Source of the DNA: Acidobacteriota bacterium
GTDB taxonomy: Bacteria > Acidobacteriota > Blastocatellia > Pyrinomonadales > Pyrinomonadaceae
DNA: 64,000 bases
NCBI GenBank assembly: GCA_019242475.1
Contig: JAFAVK010000015.1
Coordinates: forward strand, 1 to 64,000
Direction of reading: 5' to 3'
In this document: piece after piece, positions 41,787 to 51,797 of the stretch
How the letters are laid out: the number at the start of each line of letters is the position of its first letter
Position numbering within the stretch: the stretch's first letter is position 1
Position numbers and translations under genes: made by a program
The notes under the pieces: generated by a model
The model's database searches: none
What the model was told of the DNA's origin: nothing
Seen by the model: the letters and a program-made list of their open reading frames with translations, nothing else

Positions 41787-42794
41787 TCATCTGTGCGGCG
41801 CGACCTCGTCGTGCGTCAGCGTGCGCGGGTGCGCGTAGATTTCTTTGACGCGCTCGGGCGTGTTGTCGGTGACGAGCCAGCTCGACCAGACCATGAACCA
41901 GGACCAGAGCGGCTGCGCCTCGAGGATTTCGGCCTTGGGCAGCTCGCCCACCTCGCCTAAAGCAATCAGCTTCCCGCCGGCCAGTTGAAGCAGCTCGTCG
42001 TAGTCCTTCTGCTCGTAGTCGAAGTGGTAGACGTCGGTGGCGAGCACGTCCACGTACTGCGGGCCGGGGTAATAATAGCGGTAGCTGAACGCCTCGTCCT
42101 TCGGGATGTCGCGCGGCGCGTTCGCGTCCCAGACCCAGAGCAGGTTGTTCAGGCCGTGCACCTTGACGAAGCGGTCGAAGAGCATCTTCCACAACTTCTG
42201 ATAGCCGTCCCGGCCCTTCTTGTCGCCCCACCAGAACCAGACGCCGTTCATCTCGTGGTAAGGCCGCCAGAGCACGGGCACGTGCGCGTCGCGCAGGCGC
42301 TCGAGGTGCGCGGCGACGCGGTCGGCCTGCGCCTGCCAGCGCAGGTTCAAGGGCGTGCCCGGCGTCGTCAGCTCCTTCCACTGCGCGTCGGTCAGCTCGC
42401 CCTGGATACTCTCCTTCCAGCCGTAGGGCGGCTCGTCCTGCGGCCGCCCGGCGTGCCACATCAGGGTGACGATGTAGCCCTCCCTGTACTTCTTAATCGC
42501 CTCCTCGACGATCTCCGGCCCGTAGTCCTTCGTCCCGCCGAGGATGAAGTCCGTGCCCCAGACGGCCGGGCGCTTCCCCGTCAAAGACTCGGCCACGTCC
42601 ATGTACTTGTTCAGCTCGTGGTTGTAGTTGTGCTGCCCGGCCAGCGTGTGCTTCCCCCGCAAGCTATACAGATAACTTAAAAGCTTCCGCGCCTCGGGCG
42701 AAGCGTCCTTGTTGACGGGCTGAAAGCTCTGGGCCGCCGCGTGCGACGAGGCCAGGAGGAGGAGAACGAGTGTCAGACTTCTCATCTTCATCAT
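41787..42794 (-). CDS. Glycoside hydrolase family 26 (beta-mannanase-like)
   Basis: GKHTLAGQHNY, LMWHAGRPQDEPPYGW, VLWRPYHEMNGVWFWWG. Confidence 0.85.
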   Translation of the reverse strand: MMKMRSLTLVLLLLASSHAAAQSFQPVNKDASPEARKLLSYLYSLRGKHTLAGQHNYNHELNKYMDVAESLTGKRPAVWGTDFILGGTKDYGPEIVEEAIKKYREGYIVTLMWHAGRPQDEPPYGWKESIQGELTDAQWKELTTPGTPLNLRWQAQADRVAAHLERLRDAHVPVLWRPYHEMNGVWFWWGDKKGRDGYQKLWKMLFDRFVKVHGLNNLLWVWDANAPRDIPKDEAFSYRYYYPGPQYVDVLATDVYHFDYEQKDYDELLQLAGGKLIALGEVGELPKAEILEAQPLWSWFMVWSSWLVTDNTPERVKEIYAHPRTLTHDEVAPHR

Positions 42795-42812
42795 TGTGAA
42801 AGGTGCCCGCGG

Positions 42813-44015
42813 CTACTTCGACAGGCGGAGCATGACTACGTCGTGCGAAGGGATTTCGGCGGCGAAGGGCGCGGCGGTCGTGCCCGCGTCCCGCTTCGCC
42901 CAAAGGTCGCGGATGCGGTACGTCAGCTTGTCCGGGCTGAAGCTTGCATGCGAGAGGCCGTCCGTGACGGCGTTCCTCTTCCACTCGAACGTGACCGCGC
43001 GCGGCGTCTCCCCGCGGTTGAGGAAGCAGGCGGCCCAGTCGCCGCCCTGCAAGGGCTTGAGCCAGACTTCGAGCGCCCCCTCGGCGAGGTACTTGAACCC
43101 CTCCACGCCGAGCGCGTCCTGGTTGACGGCGACGACCTCCCTGTTGGTCAGGATGTCGCGCGTCTCTCTGCTCATGCTGCGCAGGTCGTTGCCGGCCATG
43201 AGCGGGGCGGCGAGCATCGCCCACATCGAGAAGTGCGCGCGGTCTTCGTTCGTCGTCATGCCGTTCCCGACCTCCAGCATGTCGGGGTCGTTCCAGTGGC
43301 CGGGGCCGGTGTGCGCGCGCAGGTCTTTCTGCAAATCGAGGATGCGCATCACGCTTAGGGGCGACCAGGTGCCGTAGCTCTTCTCACAGTCGAAGCAGGC
43401 GGTGATGTCGCCCGTCGTGCGCCAGAGATGGCCCACGTCCTTCGCCCACTCCCACGGCTTGTTGCTTCCCCACTCGCACAGGCTGAAGACGATGGGGCGT
43501 CCCGCGGCGTGGAGCGCGTCGCGCATCGTCGTGTACGCGCCCTCGGCCTTGAGCCCCTCGTTGTTGCACCAGTCGTACTTAAGATAATCGATGCCCCACG
43601 AGGCGTAAGCGCGCGCGTCCTGGTACTCGCGGCCGCGGCTGCCCGGCCGGCCGCCGCACGTCTTCGCGCCCGCGTCGGAGTAGATGCCGAGCTTCAAGCC
43701 CTTCGAGTGGACGTAGTCGGCCAGCGCCTTCATCCCCGAGGGGAAGCGCGCGGCGTCCGGGTGGATGTTCCCCTCTTCGTCGCGCTCGCCGTGCCAGCAG
43801 TCGTCGATGACGACGTACTGGTAGCCGGCGTCTTTCATCCCGCTCGCGACCAACGCGTCGGCCGTCTCGCGGATCAACCTCTCGCTGACATCACAACCGA
43901 ACCTGTTCCAACTGTTCCAGCCCATCGGCGGCGTCCGCGCGAGGTCGTCGAACTTCTGCGCGCGCGCCGCGGCGCAGGCGGCGAGGGTTAAAACGAGTGC
44001 GAGCGCGATTCTCAT
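42813..44015 (-). CDS. Glycoside hydrolase family 27 alpha-galactosidase
   Basis: TPPMGWNSWNRFGCDV, VIDDCWH, YLKYDWCN. Confidence 0.93.
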   Translation of the reverse strand: MRIALALVLTLAACAAARAQKFDDLARTPPMGWNSWNRFGCDVSERLIRETADALVASGMKDAGYQYVVIDDCWHGERDEEGNIHPDAARFPSGMKALADYVHSKGLKLGIYSDAGAKTCGGRPGSRGREYQDARAYASWGIDYLKYDWCNNEGLKAEGAYTTMRDALHAAGRPIVFSLCEWGSNKPWEWAKDVGHLWRTTGDITACFDCEKSYGTWSPLSVMRILDLQKDLRAHTGPGHWNDPDMLEVGNGMTTNEDRAHFSMWAMLAAPLMAGNDLRSMSRETRDILTNREVVAVNQDALGVEGFKYLAEGALEVWLKPLQGGDWAACFLNRGETPRAVTFEWKRNAVTDGLSHASFSPDKLTYRIRDLWAKRDAGTTAAPFAAEIPSHDVVMLRLSK

Positions 44016-44042
44016 CCCTGTCTGTGTCCTTTCAGTGTGCAG

Positions 44043-44834
44043 TCATGAGACCGTCCGCCCGGCCTCTTCCAGCCATTGGCTGACCACCCGGACTTTGTCC
44101 CAGGCGAGCTGCGGTGCTTTCTCCGACAGCCTCTGCCGTGCCAATTCGAGCAGCACGACTCCGGCCTCAGCCGGGGTGAGCAGGCCCACACGGCTCAGCT
44201 CGCGCCCGAGTTCCGTCTCCCTCTGCTCTAATCTCCGCCGCGCGTCCAGCCCGTCCGCCAGGCCGGCCCCGCTCAGGCCGCCGTGCGCCGCGAGCACGTT
44301 GAGAAACCTGTCGATGGAGAACTGTATATACTGCCGCGCGCTCAGGCGCTCCCCGCGCTCCCACCTCTCGTGCGCCGTCCACAACAGCACGCAGAGGTTC
44401 TCCAGCACGTCGGGCCTGCCCAGCACGTCCGCGCGCTCCTCCCGCGTCCGGAGGCGAATGGATTCGGCCAGGGTCTCGATGTCCCGGCGGTCTATCAGCA
44501 CACGGTACCGCTCGATCTTACCGCGCACGGCCTCCTCCGGGTCGAAGACGATGTACTCCACCTTGTGCCCGTCCCGGTAGAGCACGTCGCGGCCCGAGGG
44601 CTTGTGCCTGACGGTGAGCAGAATCTCTTCGGCGCGCGGCAGCCAGGAGAGACTTTCGAGGTAGCGCGGCTGTGCCCCGGGCGCCGTGATGACCCAGAAG
44701 TCGTGATCCGACCAGCGGTCGCGCGAGGAGTCGTCGGCCGTGGAGCCGAGGGCGACGAGGCCGACGACATCGGGGTCGGCTTCGAGCCCGGACGTCAGCT
44801 CGTCAAGGAAGCGCTGGTAGTCGGCAGGGTTCAT
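44043..44834 (-). CDS. Nucleotidyltransferase-domain protein
   Basis: VALGSTADDSSRDRWSDHDFWVI. Confidence 0.75.
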   Translation of the reverse strand: MNPADYQRFLDELTSGLEADPDVVGLVALGSTADDSSRDRWSDHDFWVITAPGAQPRYLESLSWLPRAEEILLTVRHKPSGRDVLYRDGHKVEYIVFDPEEAVRGKIERYRVLIDRRDIETLAESIRLRTREERADVLGRPDVLENLCVLLWTAHERWERGERLSARQYIQFSIDRFLNVLAAHGGLSGAGLADGLDARRRLEQRETELGRELSRVGLLTPAEAGVVLLELARQRLSEKAPQLAWDKVRVVSQWLEEAGRTVS

Positions 44835-44935
44835 GGCTGCTGTAACCGAACGGCTGTGGAGTCCGGCGGTTTCTGACCGCCGCGCCGTGCAATTTATCAT
44901 CTTCGCGCGCGCCCGCGCTTGTGTAGAATGGGCGC

Positions 44936-46345
44936 ATGGCTAAAACGGTTCTGGCGACTGCGGCGCTCCTCGCCCTGTCCCTGCTGCCCGCGCCCGGCGC
45001 GCGCCAGGCGCCGCCGCGGACGATGCGCCTCGACCTCTACCACACGGGCACCGCCACGGAAGAGGTCTTCAGCCTCGACCGCGCCGTCGTCGAGCCTTTG
45101 CCCTGGCCCGGCAACCCGCGCCGCGCCGTGGACGACTCGAACCTCGGCAAGTACTTCTTCGAAGTCAAAGACGCGAAGACGGGGCGCGTCCTCTACTCGC
45201 GCGGCTTCGCCTCCGTCTACGGCGAGTGGGAGACGACCGACGAGGCCAAGACCACGCGCCGCACCTTCGAGGAGTCGCTCCGCTTCCCCGCGCCCGACGC
45301 CCCCGTGCAAATCGTCTTGAAGAAGCGCGACAAGCAGAACCAGTTCCGCGAAGTCTGGACTACGGCGCTCGACCCTTCGGACATCTTCATCGACCGCTCG
45401 AATCCTAAAGCGCCCGCGCCCCTCATCGAGATTCAGAAGAACGGCGACCCTGCTTCGAAGGTTGACTTCCTCATCATCGGCGACGGCTACACCGCGGCCG
45501 AGGCCGCAAAGTTCGAACGGGACGCGCGCCGCATGACCGAGGTGCTCTTCTCGACTTCGCCTTTCAAAGAGAGACGCAGTGACTTCAACGTCTGGGCCTT
45601 GTGCCCGCCCGCGGCGGAGTCGGGCGTCTCGCGCCCCTCGACCGGCGTCTATCACGACTCGCCGCTCGGCGCGACCTACGACGCCTTCGGCTCGGAGCGC
45701 TACGTCCTCACCTTCGACAACCGCGCGCTCCGCCGCGCCGCCCAGTTCGCCCCTTACGAGTTCGTCGAAATCCTCGTCAACAACCGCACCTACGGCGGCG
45801 GCGGCATTCACAATCTCTACAGCACGGTCGCCGTCGATAACGCGTGGGCCAACTACGTCTTCGTCCACGAGTTCGGCCACCACTTCGCCGGGCTCGCCGA
45901 CGAGTACTACACCTCCTCGGTCGCCTACACCCCGCCCGCCGAGCGCACAGAGCCCTGGGAGCCGAACGTGACGGCGCTGCTCGACCCGGCGAATCTCAAG
46001 TGGAAAGATTTGGTCGAGCCCGGCACGCCGATTCCGACGCCGTGGGGCAAAGAGGCTTTCGAAACTTATTCGAACGAGATTCAACAGCGGCGCCGTCAAA
46101 TCAGGGCCGAGCGCAAGCCCGAGGAGGTGATGGAGGCGCTCTTCCGCGAGGAGCTGCAACACGAACGGGGCACCTTCGCGAAGGAGAAGTACGCGGGCCG
46201 CGTCGGCGCCTTCGAGGGCGCGAACTACGAGGCCAAAGGCTTCTACCGGCCCGAGGTCGATTGCATCATGTTCACGCGCACCGACCACTTCTGCGCCGTC
46301 TGCCGCCGCGCCATCGAGCGCGTCATCGACATGTACGCACGCTGA
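44936..46345 (+). CDS. M64 family (IgA peptidase-like) metallopeptidase
   Basis: VDFLIIGDGYTAAE, VHEFGHHFAGLADEYY. Confidence 0.9.
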   Translation: MAKTVLATAALLALSLLPAPGARQAPPRTMRLDLYHTGTATEEVFSLDRAVVEPLPWPGNPRRAVDDSNLGKYFFEVKDAKTGRVLYSRGFASVYGEWETTDEAKTTRRTFEESLRFPAPDAPVQIVLKKRDKQNQFREVWTTALDPSDIFIDRSNPKAPAPLIEIQKNGDPASKVDFLIIGDGYTAAEAAKFERDARRMTEVLFSTSPFKERRSDFNVWALCPPAAESGVSRPSTGVYHDSPLGATYDAFGSERYVLTFDNRALRRAAQFAPYEFVEILVNNRTYGGGGIHNLYSTVAVDNAWANYVFVHEFGHHFAGLADEYYTSSVAYTPPAERTEPWEPNVTALLDPANLKWKDLVEPGTPIPTPWGKEAFETYSNEIQQRRRQIRAERKPEEVMEALFREELQHERGTFAKEKYAGRVGAFEGANYEAKGFYRPEVDCIMFTRTDHFCAVCRRAIERVIDMYAR

Positions 46346-46356
46346 CCTTCCCGTCA

Positions 46357-47736
46357 ATGAAAACCATGAGAACGCTAACCGCCTGCCTCGCGCTGCTGCT
46401 CGTCGCGCAGCCCGTCTGCGCGCAACAGCAGCCGCAGCAACCCGCGACCGACGCGACCACGCCGCTGCACCAGCTGCGCCCAAACTACCCAGTCCCCTAT
46501 GGCGTCCCGCAGCCGGAGGAGGTCGCACGGCTGCTCGACCTGATTCACGCCTACCTCGACGAGACGACGCCGACCGGCTTCGTCAACTCGCGCACGGGCG
46601 CCGCGCTGACCGACTTCAATCTAATCGACCGGGACACGACCCTGCGGCGCGGCGACTTCCGCCTCGTGAGCTACGAGTGGGGCGTGACCTACGCCGGGAT
46701 GCTGCTGGCGAGCGAGGCGACGGGCGACCCGCGCTTCCGCGACTACACGGAGAAGCGCATGCAGTTCATCGCCGAGGCCGCGCCCTACGTCTCCAAGACC
46801 GCGGCCGAGCACGCGAGCGATTGGGGCGGGGGCTTGCCCATGCGCAACCTCGTCGCGCCGCGCGCGCTCGACGACTGCGGGGCGATGTGCGCCGCGATGA
46901 TTAAGGCGACGCGCGCGGGGAGCAAGGCCAACCTCCGGCCGCTCATCGACACGGCCATCAACTACATCATGACGAAGGAGCACCGCCTGAAGGACGGGAC
47001 GCTCGCGCGCAACCGCCCGCAGCCGAACACCATCTGGCTCGACGACCTGTTTATGAGCGTGCCGGCGCTGGCGCAGATGGGGAAGCTGACGGGCGAGAGG
47101 AAGTATTACGACGAGGCCTGCAGGCAGGTCTTGAGCTTCGCCCGCCGGATGTTCAACCGCGAGCGCGGCGTCTACATGCACGGCTGGGTCGAGGGGATGA
47201 CCGAGCACCCCGAGTTCCGCTGGGCGCGTGCCAACGGCTGGGCCTTCATGACCGCGGTCGAGCTGTTGGAGGTGCTGCCGGAGAATCACCCGCAGCGCCC
47301 GCAGATTCTTGAGCTGTTGAGGGCACACGCCAAGGGCTTGGCCGCGTTGCAGTCGGGCTCGGGCTTCTGGCACCAGCTCCTCGACCGCGAAGACTCTTAC
47401 CTCGAAACCTCGGCCACGGCCATCTACGCCTACGCCTTCGCGCGCGCCATCAACCGCGGCTGGATCGACGCGACCGCCTACGCGCCCGCGGCCTTGCTCG
47501 CGTGGAACGCGGTCTCGACCAAGGTCAACGCGCGCGGCCAGGTCGAAGGCACCTGCGTCGGGACGGGGATGGCCTTCGACCCGGCCTTCTACTACTTCCG
47601 CCCCACCAGCCCCTACGCCGCGCACGGCTACGGCCCCGTGCTGCTCGCGGGCGCCGAAGTCATCCGCATGTTGAAGGGCAACCAGTTCGAAATCAACGAC
47701 AGTTCCGTCCAGCGCCTACAGCCGAAGACCGACTAG
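46357..47736 (+). CDS. GH105/GH88-like six-hairpin glycosidase
   Basis: Signal peptide; WLDDLFMSVP, GVYMHGWVEGM, RANGWAFMTAVELLEVLP. Confidence 0.8.
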   Translation: MKTMRTLTACLALLLVAQPVCAQQQPQQPATDATTPLHQLRPNYPVPYGVPQPEEVARLLDLIHAYLDETTPTGFVNSRTGAALTDFNLIDRDTTLRRGDFRLVSYEWGVTYAGMLLASEATGDPRFRDYTEKRMQFIAEAAPYVSKTAAEHASDWGGGLPMRNLVAPRALDDCGAMCAAMIKATRAGSKANLRPLIDTAINYIMTKEHRLKDGTLARNRPQPNTIWLDDLFMSVPALAQMGKLTGERKYYDEACRQVLSFARRMFNRERGVYMHGWVEGMTEHPEFRWARANGWAFMTAVELLEVLPENHPQRPQILELLRAHAKGLAALQSGSGFWHQLLDREDSYLETSATAIYAYAFARAINRGWIDATAYAPAALLAWNAVSTKVNARGQVEGTCVGTGMAFDPAFYYFRPTSPYAAHGYGPVLLAGAEVIRMLKGNQFEINDSSVQRLQPKTD

Positions 47737-47742
47737 CCGCGT

Positions 47743-48693
47743 TCAACTCTCCGTGAGGATGTGGCAGAGCTTCGCGAGGTCGATGTTGCCGCCGGAGACG
47801 ACGCAGACGACCTTGCCCGCGCCCGCGAGACCTTCGAGGGCACAGGCCACGGGGCAGGCGCCCGCGCCTTCGGCGATGACGCGATTCCGCTCGGCCAGGA
47901 GCCTGAGCGCCGCGGCGACCTGTTCAAGTCCGACGACGAGCGAGCCGTCGAGAAGCTGTTGCGCGCGCTCGAACATCGCGGGGAAGACGCCGCGGCCGCC
48001 GATGCCGTCAACAAACGAAGGTTGATAATCGACCTGCCGCGCCGCCCCGGCCGCGAGCGAGGCGGCGAGCGGCGCGGCCGTCTCCACCTCGGCCGCATAC
48101 AGTTTGCAATTCGGCCTCAGCTCGCGCATCGCCGCCGCGATGCCGCACGCCAGCCCGCCGCCGCCCCAGGGGATGACGACCGCGTCCACTTCGGGGAGGT
48201 CTTCGAGGATTTCCAGCGCGATGGTGCCGTTGCCGGCCATCACGTCGGGGTCGTCGAAGGCGTGGACGAAATGGGCCTTGACGCCCGCGTAGGCGCGGCG
48301 CTCGAAGCAGTCCCACCACTCCCCGAAAGGGACTTTGATGACGCGGCCGCCGAGCCTTTCGACGGCCCTGACCTTCGTCTCGGGCGCGGTCTCGGGCGCG
48401 ACGACCGTGCAGGGGATGCCGAGGTCGCGCGCGCGCCAGGCGACGCCCTGCGCCATGTTGCCGGCCGACGCGGTGAGCACGCCTCCGGCCAACTCCTCGC
48501 GCGACAGGCGCGCAATCGCGTTCGCCGCGCCGCGTATCTTGAACGAGCCGATGGGCTGGAGGTTCTCCAGCTTGAGGTAGATTTCGGCGGGCGCCTCGCG
48601 GTAGTTGAGCCGGACGAGTGGCGTCCGTATCGCCGCGCCGCTCAAGCGGCCTCTTGCCTCCTCGACGGCGGCCAGCGTGGGCAGCATGAACAC
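47743..48693 (-). CDS. PLP-dependent threonine/serine dehydratase-like enzyme
   Basis: KLENLQPIGSFKIRGAANAI, VIPWGGGGLACGIAAA, VVSGGNID. Confidence 0.88.
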   Translation of the reverse strand: MFMLPTLAAVEEARGRLSGAAIRTPLVRLNYREAPAEIYLKLENLQPIGSFKIRGAANAIARLSREELAGGVLTASAGNMAQGVAWRARDLGIPCTVVAPETAPETKVRAVERLGGRVIKVPFGEWWDCFERRAYAGVKAHFVHAFDDPDVMAGNGTIALEILEDLPEVDAVVIPWGGGGLACGIAAAMRELRPNCKLYAAEVETAAPLAASLAAGAARQVDYQPSFVDGIGGRGVFPAMFERAQQLLDGSLVVGLEQVAAALRLLAERNRVIAEGAGACPVACALEGLAGAGKVVCVVSGGNIDLAKLCHILTES

Positions 48694-48697
48694 CCCC

Positions 48698-48734
48698 TTT
48701 GAATTCGAAATTTCAAACTTGAAATTTCAAATTC
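48698..48734. repeat. GAAATTT-family heptamer palindrome
   Basis: gaattcgaaatttc / gaaatttcaaattc arms. Confidence 0.7.
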
Positions 48735-48768
48735 TTAAAGCCGTGCCTCTCTGGTTAATTCTCACTCT

Positions 48769-49755
48769 TCAAAAACTCACCCGCGTGCCCGCGCCGGTCT
48801 CCTGAGCCCTGTCGTACAGGTACGCGGCCGCCGCCAGGTCTTCGACGGCGAGCCCCAACGACTTGAACAGCGTTACCTCGCCGGCCGAGGTGCGGCCCGG
48901 CTTTGTCCCCTTTAGGACTTCCCCCAGCTCTGCGCGGATGTGTGCGGGGCCGATGGTTCCTTCCTTCAACGCGAGGAGGTAGTCGCCGGCCTCGTTGACG
49001 GTCGATTCGACGCTGTCCACGAACAGGCTCGACGCGGCGACCGTGGCCGCGTCCAGCTCGCGCGTGTGCGGCGTGCACGAGCCGACCGCGTTCAGGTGCG
49101 CGCCCGCCGAGACCCATTCGCGGCGCACGACCGCGTCGGCCGCGCTCGTCGCCGTCACGATCAAGTCCGCCCCGCGTAGCGCCTCCTCGACGGTCGCGAC
49201 GGCCTCGACGGGAAAGTCATAACGCCCGTGCAATTCGTCGGCCAGCTCGCGCGCCCGTTCGACGTTGCGGCTCGCCACGCGGCACCGCCTGACCGTGCGG
49301 ACGTGAGACAGCGCCTCGACGTGCGAGCGCGCCTGCACGCCCGCGCCGACGACCGCCAGCTCGCACGCGTCCGCGCGCGCGAGGACGCTCGTCGCCAGCG
49401 CGGAGACGGCCGCCGTACGAACGGCCGTCACGGCCGACGCGTTGACGACCGCCAGCAGCTCGCCCGTCTCCGCGCCGAAGAGCAGCACGGCCCCCTGGTG
49501 CGAGTCTTTCCCAAGCGCGGCGTTGCCGGGGAAGATGCAGATGGCCTTCAGGCCGAAGGCGGCGCGGGGGGTTGAAGAGTAAGCGGGCATGAGCCCCATG
49601 AAGCCCGCGGCTTCGGGCGGGCGGACGATTGTCCGCAACGGCTGGTGCACGCGCCCCTCCGCGAGCGAGACGAGCGCGCCGCGCATGAGCGCGATGCACT
49701 CCGCCATCGGCAGCAGCCCGACCACCTCGTCGTGCCCGAGCAGGAGAATTTTCAT
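48769..49755 (-). CDS. Ornithine cyclodeaminase/mu-crystallin family protein
   Basis: VVGAGVQARSHVEAL, ADLIVTATSA, HLNAVGSCTPHTREL; ATGA overlap with upstream gene. Confidence 0.88.
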   Translation of the reverse strand: MKILLLGHDEVVGLLPMAECIALMRGALVSLAEGRVHQPLRTIVRPPEAAGFMGLMPAYSSTPRAAFGLKAICIFPGNAALGKDSHQGAVLLFGAETGELLAVVNASAVTAVRTAAVSALATSVLARADACELAVVGAGVQARSHVEALSHVRTVRRCRVASRNVERARELADELHGRYDFPVEAVATVEEALRGADLIVTATSAADAVVRREWVSAGAHLNAVGSCTPHTRELDAATVAASSLFVDSVESTVNEAGDYLLALKEGTIGPAHIRAELGEVLKGTKPGRTSAGEVTLFKSLGLAVEDLAAAAYLYDRAQETGAGTRVSF

Positions 49756-50714
49756 CAGTGGTGCCCGAGGAAGCGCTCGCCGGCCTCGACGCGCAGGGGC
49801 AGGCGATTCTGCGCGGGCGGGAGCGGGCAGGTCGCGTACTTCGTGAACGCGCAGGGCGGGCTGTACGCCTTGTTGAAGTCGAGCGTGACGCGGCCGTCCG
49901 CGCCCGGCGGGTCGGCGTACATGTAGCGCCCCGCGCCGTATGTCTCCTTGCCGCTCGTCTGGTCGGCGAAGATGATGAAGAACTGCTCCTCGCCCTTCTC
50001 CTTCAACGCTTCGAGCTTGTAAGGGTGGCCGTCCACCTCGAAGGCCAGCTCGCCCGGCGAGGTCTCCTCGGTCTCCATCCCGAGCACGTTCAGGATGGGC
50101 ACCTGCTTCGGCGGCTGGTACGGCTCGAAGCGCGCGTTGACGACCCACTTCCTGTCCGCGGGATAATACTCAGTCCCCTTGAACTCGGCGCGCGCGGGGC
50201 TCTCGCGGTCTTTGACGCGCAGGCCCAGGCGGTCGCCGCGCTTGACGACGTGGAAGCTGAGCGAGCCCATCTCCAACACCGTCGGCCCGTCGTCATCATC
50301 ATCGGACTTGAGTTCGAGCGCGGCGGTGACGGGCTGCCCCTTCGTCGTGATCTTCGCGTCGGGGTTTGCTTCGAGCGTCACCTTGCCGGAGGCCAAACGG
50401 AGCGTCCCGGCCTTCGCCGGCGCCTTGCCATCGGGCAGGACGATCTCGCCGGTCGGGTCGCTGCCGAAACGGTTCTCGCCCTCCTTCAACCAGAAGAGCC
50501 CGATGAGCGTCAGCCACCCGTCCTCGCTCTTCAAATTCGCCAGCCGCTTCGCCTTCCACTGCTCCAAATCCTGCTCGTAAGAAGCCGCGGGCGTCGCCGC
50601 CGCGACGGCGGCAGGCGTCGGGCTCGGCTGCGTCTTCGCCGGCTCCTCCACCTTCGCGCACGCCGCGCAGAGTAAGAGGGTGGATGAGATGACTATCAGT
50701 TTACGAATTGACAC
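49755..50714 (-). CDS. DUF1684-like lipoprotein
   Basis: LLLCAAC lipobox; EQWKAKRLANLKSEDGWLTLIGLFWLKEGENRFGSD; DFNKAYSPPCAFTKYATCPLPPAQNRL. Confidence 0.85.
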   Translation of the reverse strand: MSIRKLIVISSTLLLCAACAKVEEPAKTQPSPTPAAVAAATPAASYEQDLEQWKAKRLANLKSEDGWLTLIGLFWLKEGENRFGSDPTGEIVLPDGKAPAKAGTLRLASGKVTLEANPDAKITTKGQPVTAALELKSDDDDDGPTVLEMGSLSFHVVKRGDRLGLRVKDRESPARAEFKGTEYYPADRKWVVNARFEPYQPPKQVPILNVLGMETEETSPGELAFEVDGHPYKLEALKEKGEEQFFIIFADQTSGKETYGAGRYMYADPPGADGRVTLDFNKAYSPPCAFTKYATCPLPPAQNRLPLRVEAGERFLGHH

Positions 50715-50750
50715 TCCTTAAAACTCCTTCCGTCGATCACTCAACACCGC

Positions 50751-51797
50751 TCAAACGTTGGCGGCCCGCGACTCGCGCCGGTTGATGACCTGCGCGGCGA
50801 AGCGCTCCATCTCTTCGAGCTGCGGGCTGCACTGAAGCAGCAACAGGTCAACGCCCGCCTCCTCGAACTCTTCGACCCGCGCCGCGACCTGCTCGGGCGT
50901 GCCGACCAGGCCCGAGCGCAAGCCCCTATTCGAGACCGAGTAGTCTTCGAGCGACACGCGCTGCTCCAACTGCGTGCCCGCGAGCCACTGCTGATAGTTG
51001 TTGTAGCCGGCCGCCGACTGCCGCACGTCCGTGATGCGCCCCAATTCTTTCTGCGCCTCTTCTTCCGAATCACGCACAATCGTGTACCCGGCCACGCCGT
51101 AGATCATCGGCCCGAGGCCCAGCCGCTCGCGCCGCGCGGACATGTCCCGCACCTTCTCGCGCACGCGCCCGGGCGGGTCGCCGTGCATCACGTAGGCGTC
51201 GCACTTCGTCGCAATCAACTCCTTCGCCGCCTCCGACTCGCCACCCGCGTAGATGACCGGCCGCGGCCGGGTCAACGGCTTGGGCTGGAGCACCGTGTCG
51301 GAGACCTTGTAGAACTTGCCCTCGTAAGAGAAGTGGTCTTCCTTCCACGCGCGGTCTAAGACTTCGAGCCACTCGGCCGTGCGCGCGTAGCGGTCGTCGT
51401 GCTGCTCGAAGTGGACGCCGTACATCGCCGCCTCCGACGCCCACCACGAAGAGACGACGTTCAAAGAGAGGCGCCCGCCGCCGCCGATGTGGTCGATGTT
51501 CGCGGCCTGCTTGGCGAGGAGCGCGGGGTTGTGGAAGGTGGGGCGCACGGCGACCATCAATTCGAGGCGCTCGGTCACGGCGGCCAACGCCGCGGCCGTT
51601 GACCACGCGTCGAGCGAGGGCGCCTCGACGCCCTTGATGTCGTTGAGGTTCAGCTCGGCGACGAGCGTCAGGTCGTAGCCAATCTGTTCGCTCCTCCGCG
51701 CGAGGCGTCGGACGTAGTCCCAGCTCGCCTCCATCCCCTCGTCTTCGACGTTCCTCAGCCAGCCGCCGAAGACCGGCAGCCAGTAGCCGTAGCGCAT
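50751..51797 (-). CDS. LLM-class flavin-dependent monooxygenase (alkanesulfonate monooxygenase-like)
   Basis: YGYWLPVFGGW, RLSLNVVSSWW, TARTAEWLEVLD-like region, VGTPEQVAARVEEF. Confidence 0.88.
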   Translation of the reverse strand: MRYGYWLPVFGGWLRNVEDEGMEASWDYVRRLARRSEQIGYDLTLVAELNLNDIKGVEAPSLDAWSTAAALAAVTERLELMVAVRPTFHNPALLAKQAANIDHIGGGGRLSLNVVSSWWASEAAMYGVHFEQHDDRYARTAEWLEVLDRAWKEDHFSYEGKFYKVSDTVLQPKPLTRPRPVIYAGGESEAAKELIATKCDAYVMHGDPPGRVREKVRDMSARRERLGLGPMIYGVAGYTIVRDSEEEAQKELGRITDVRQSAAGYNNYQQWLAGTQLEQRVSLEDYSVSNRGLRSGLVGTPEQVAARVEEFEEAGVDLLLLQCSPQLEEMERFAAQVINRRESRAANV

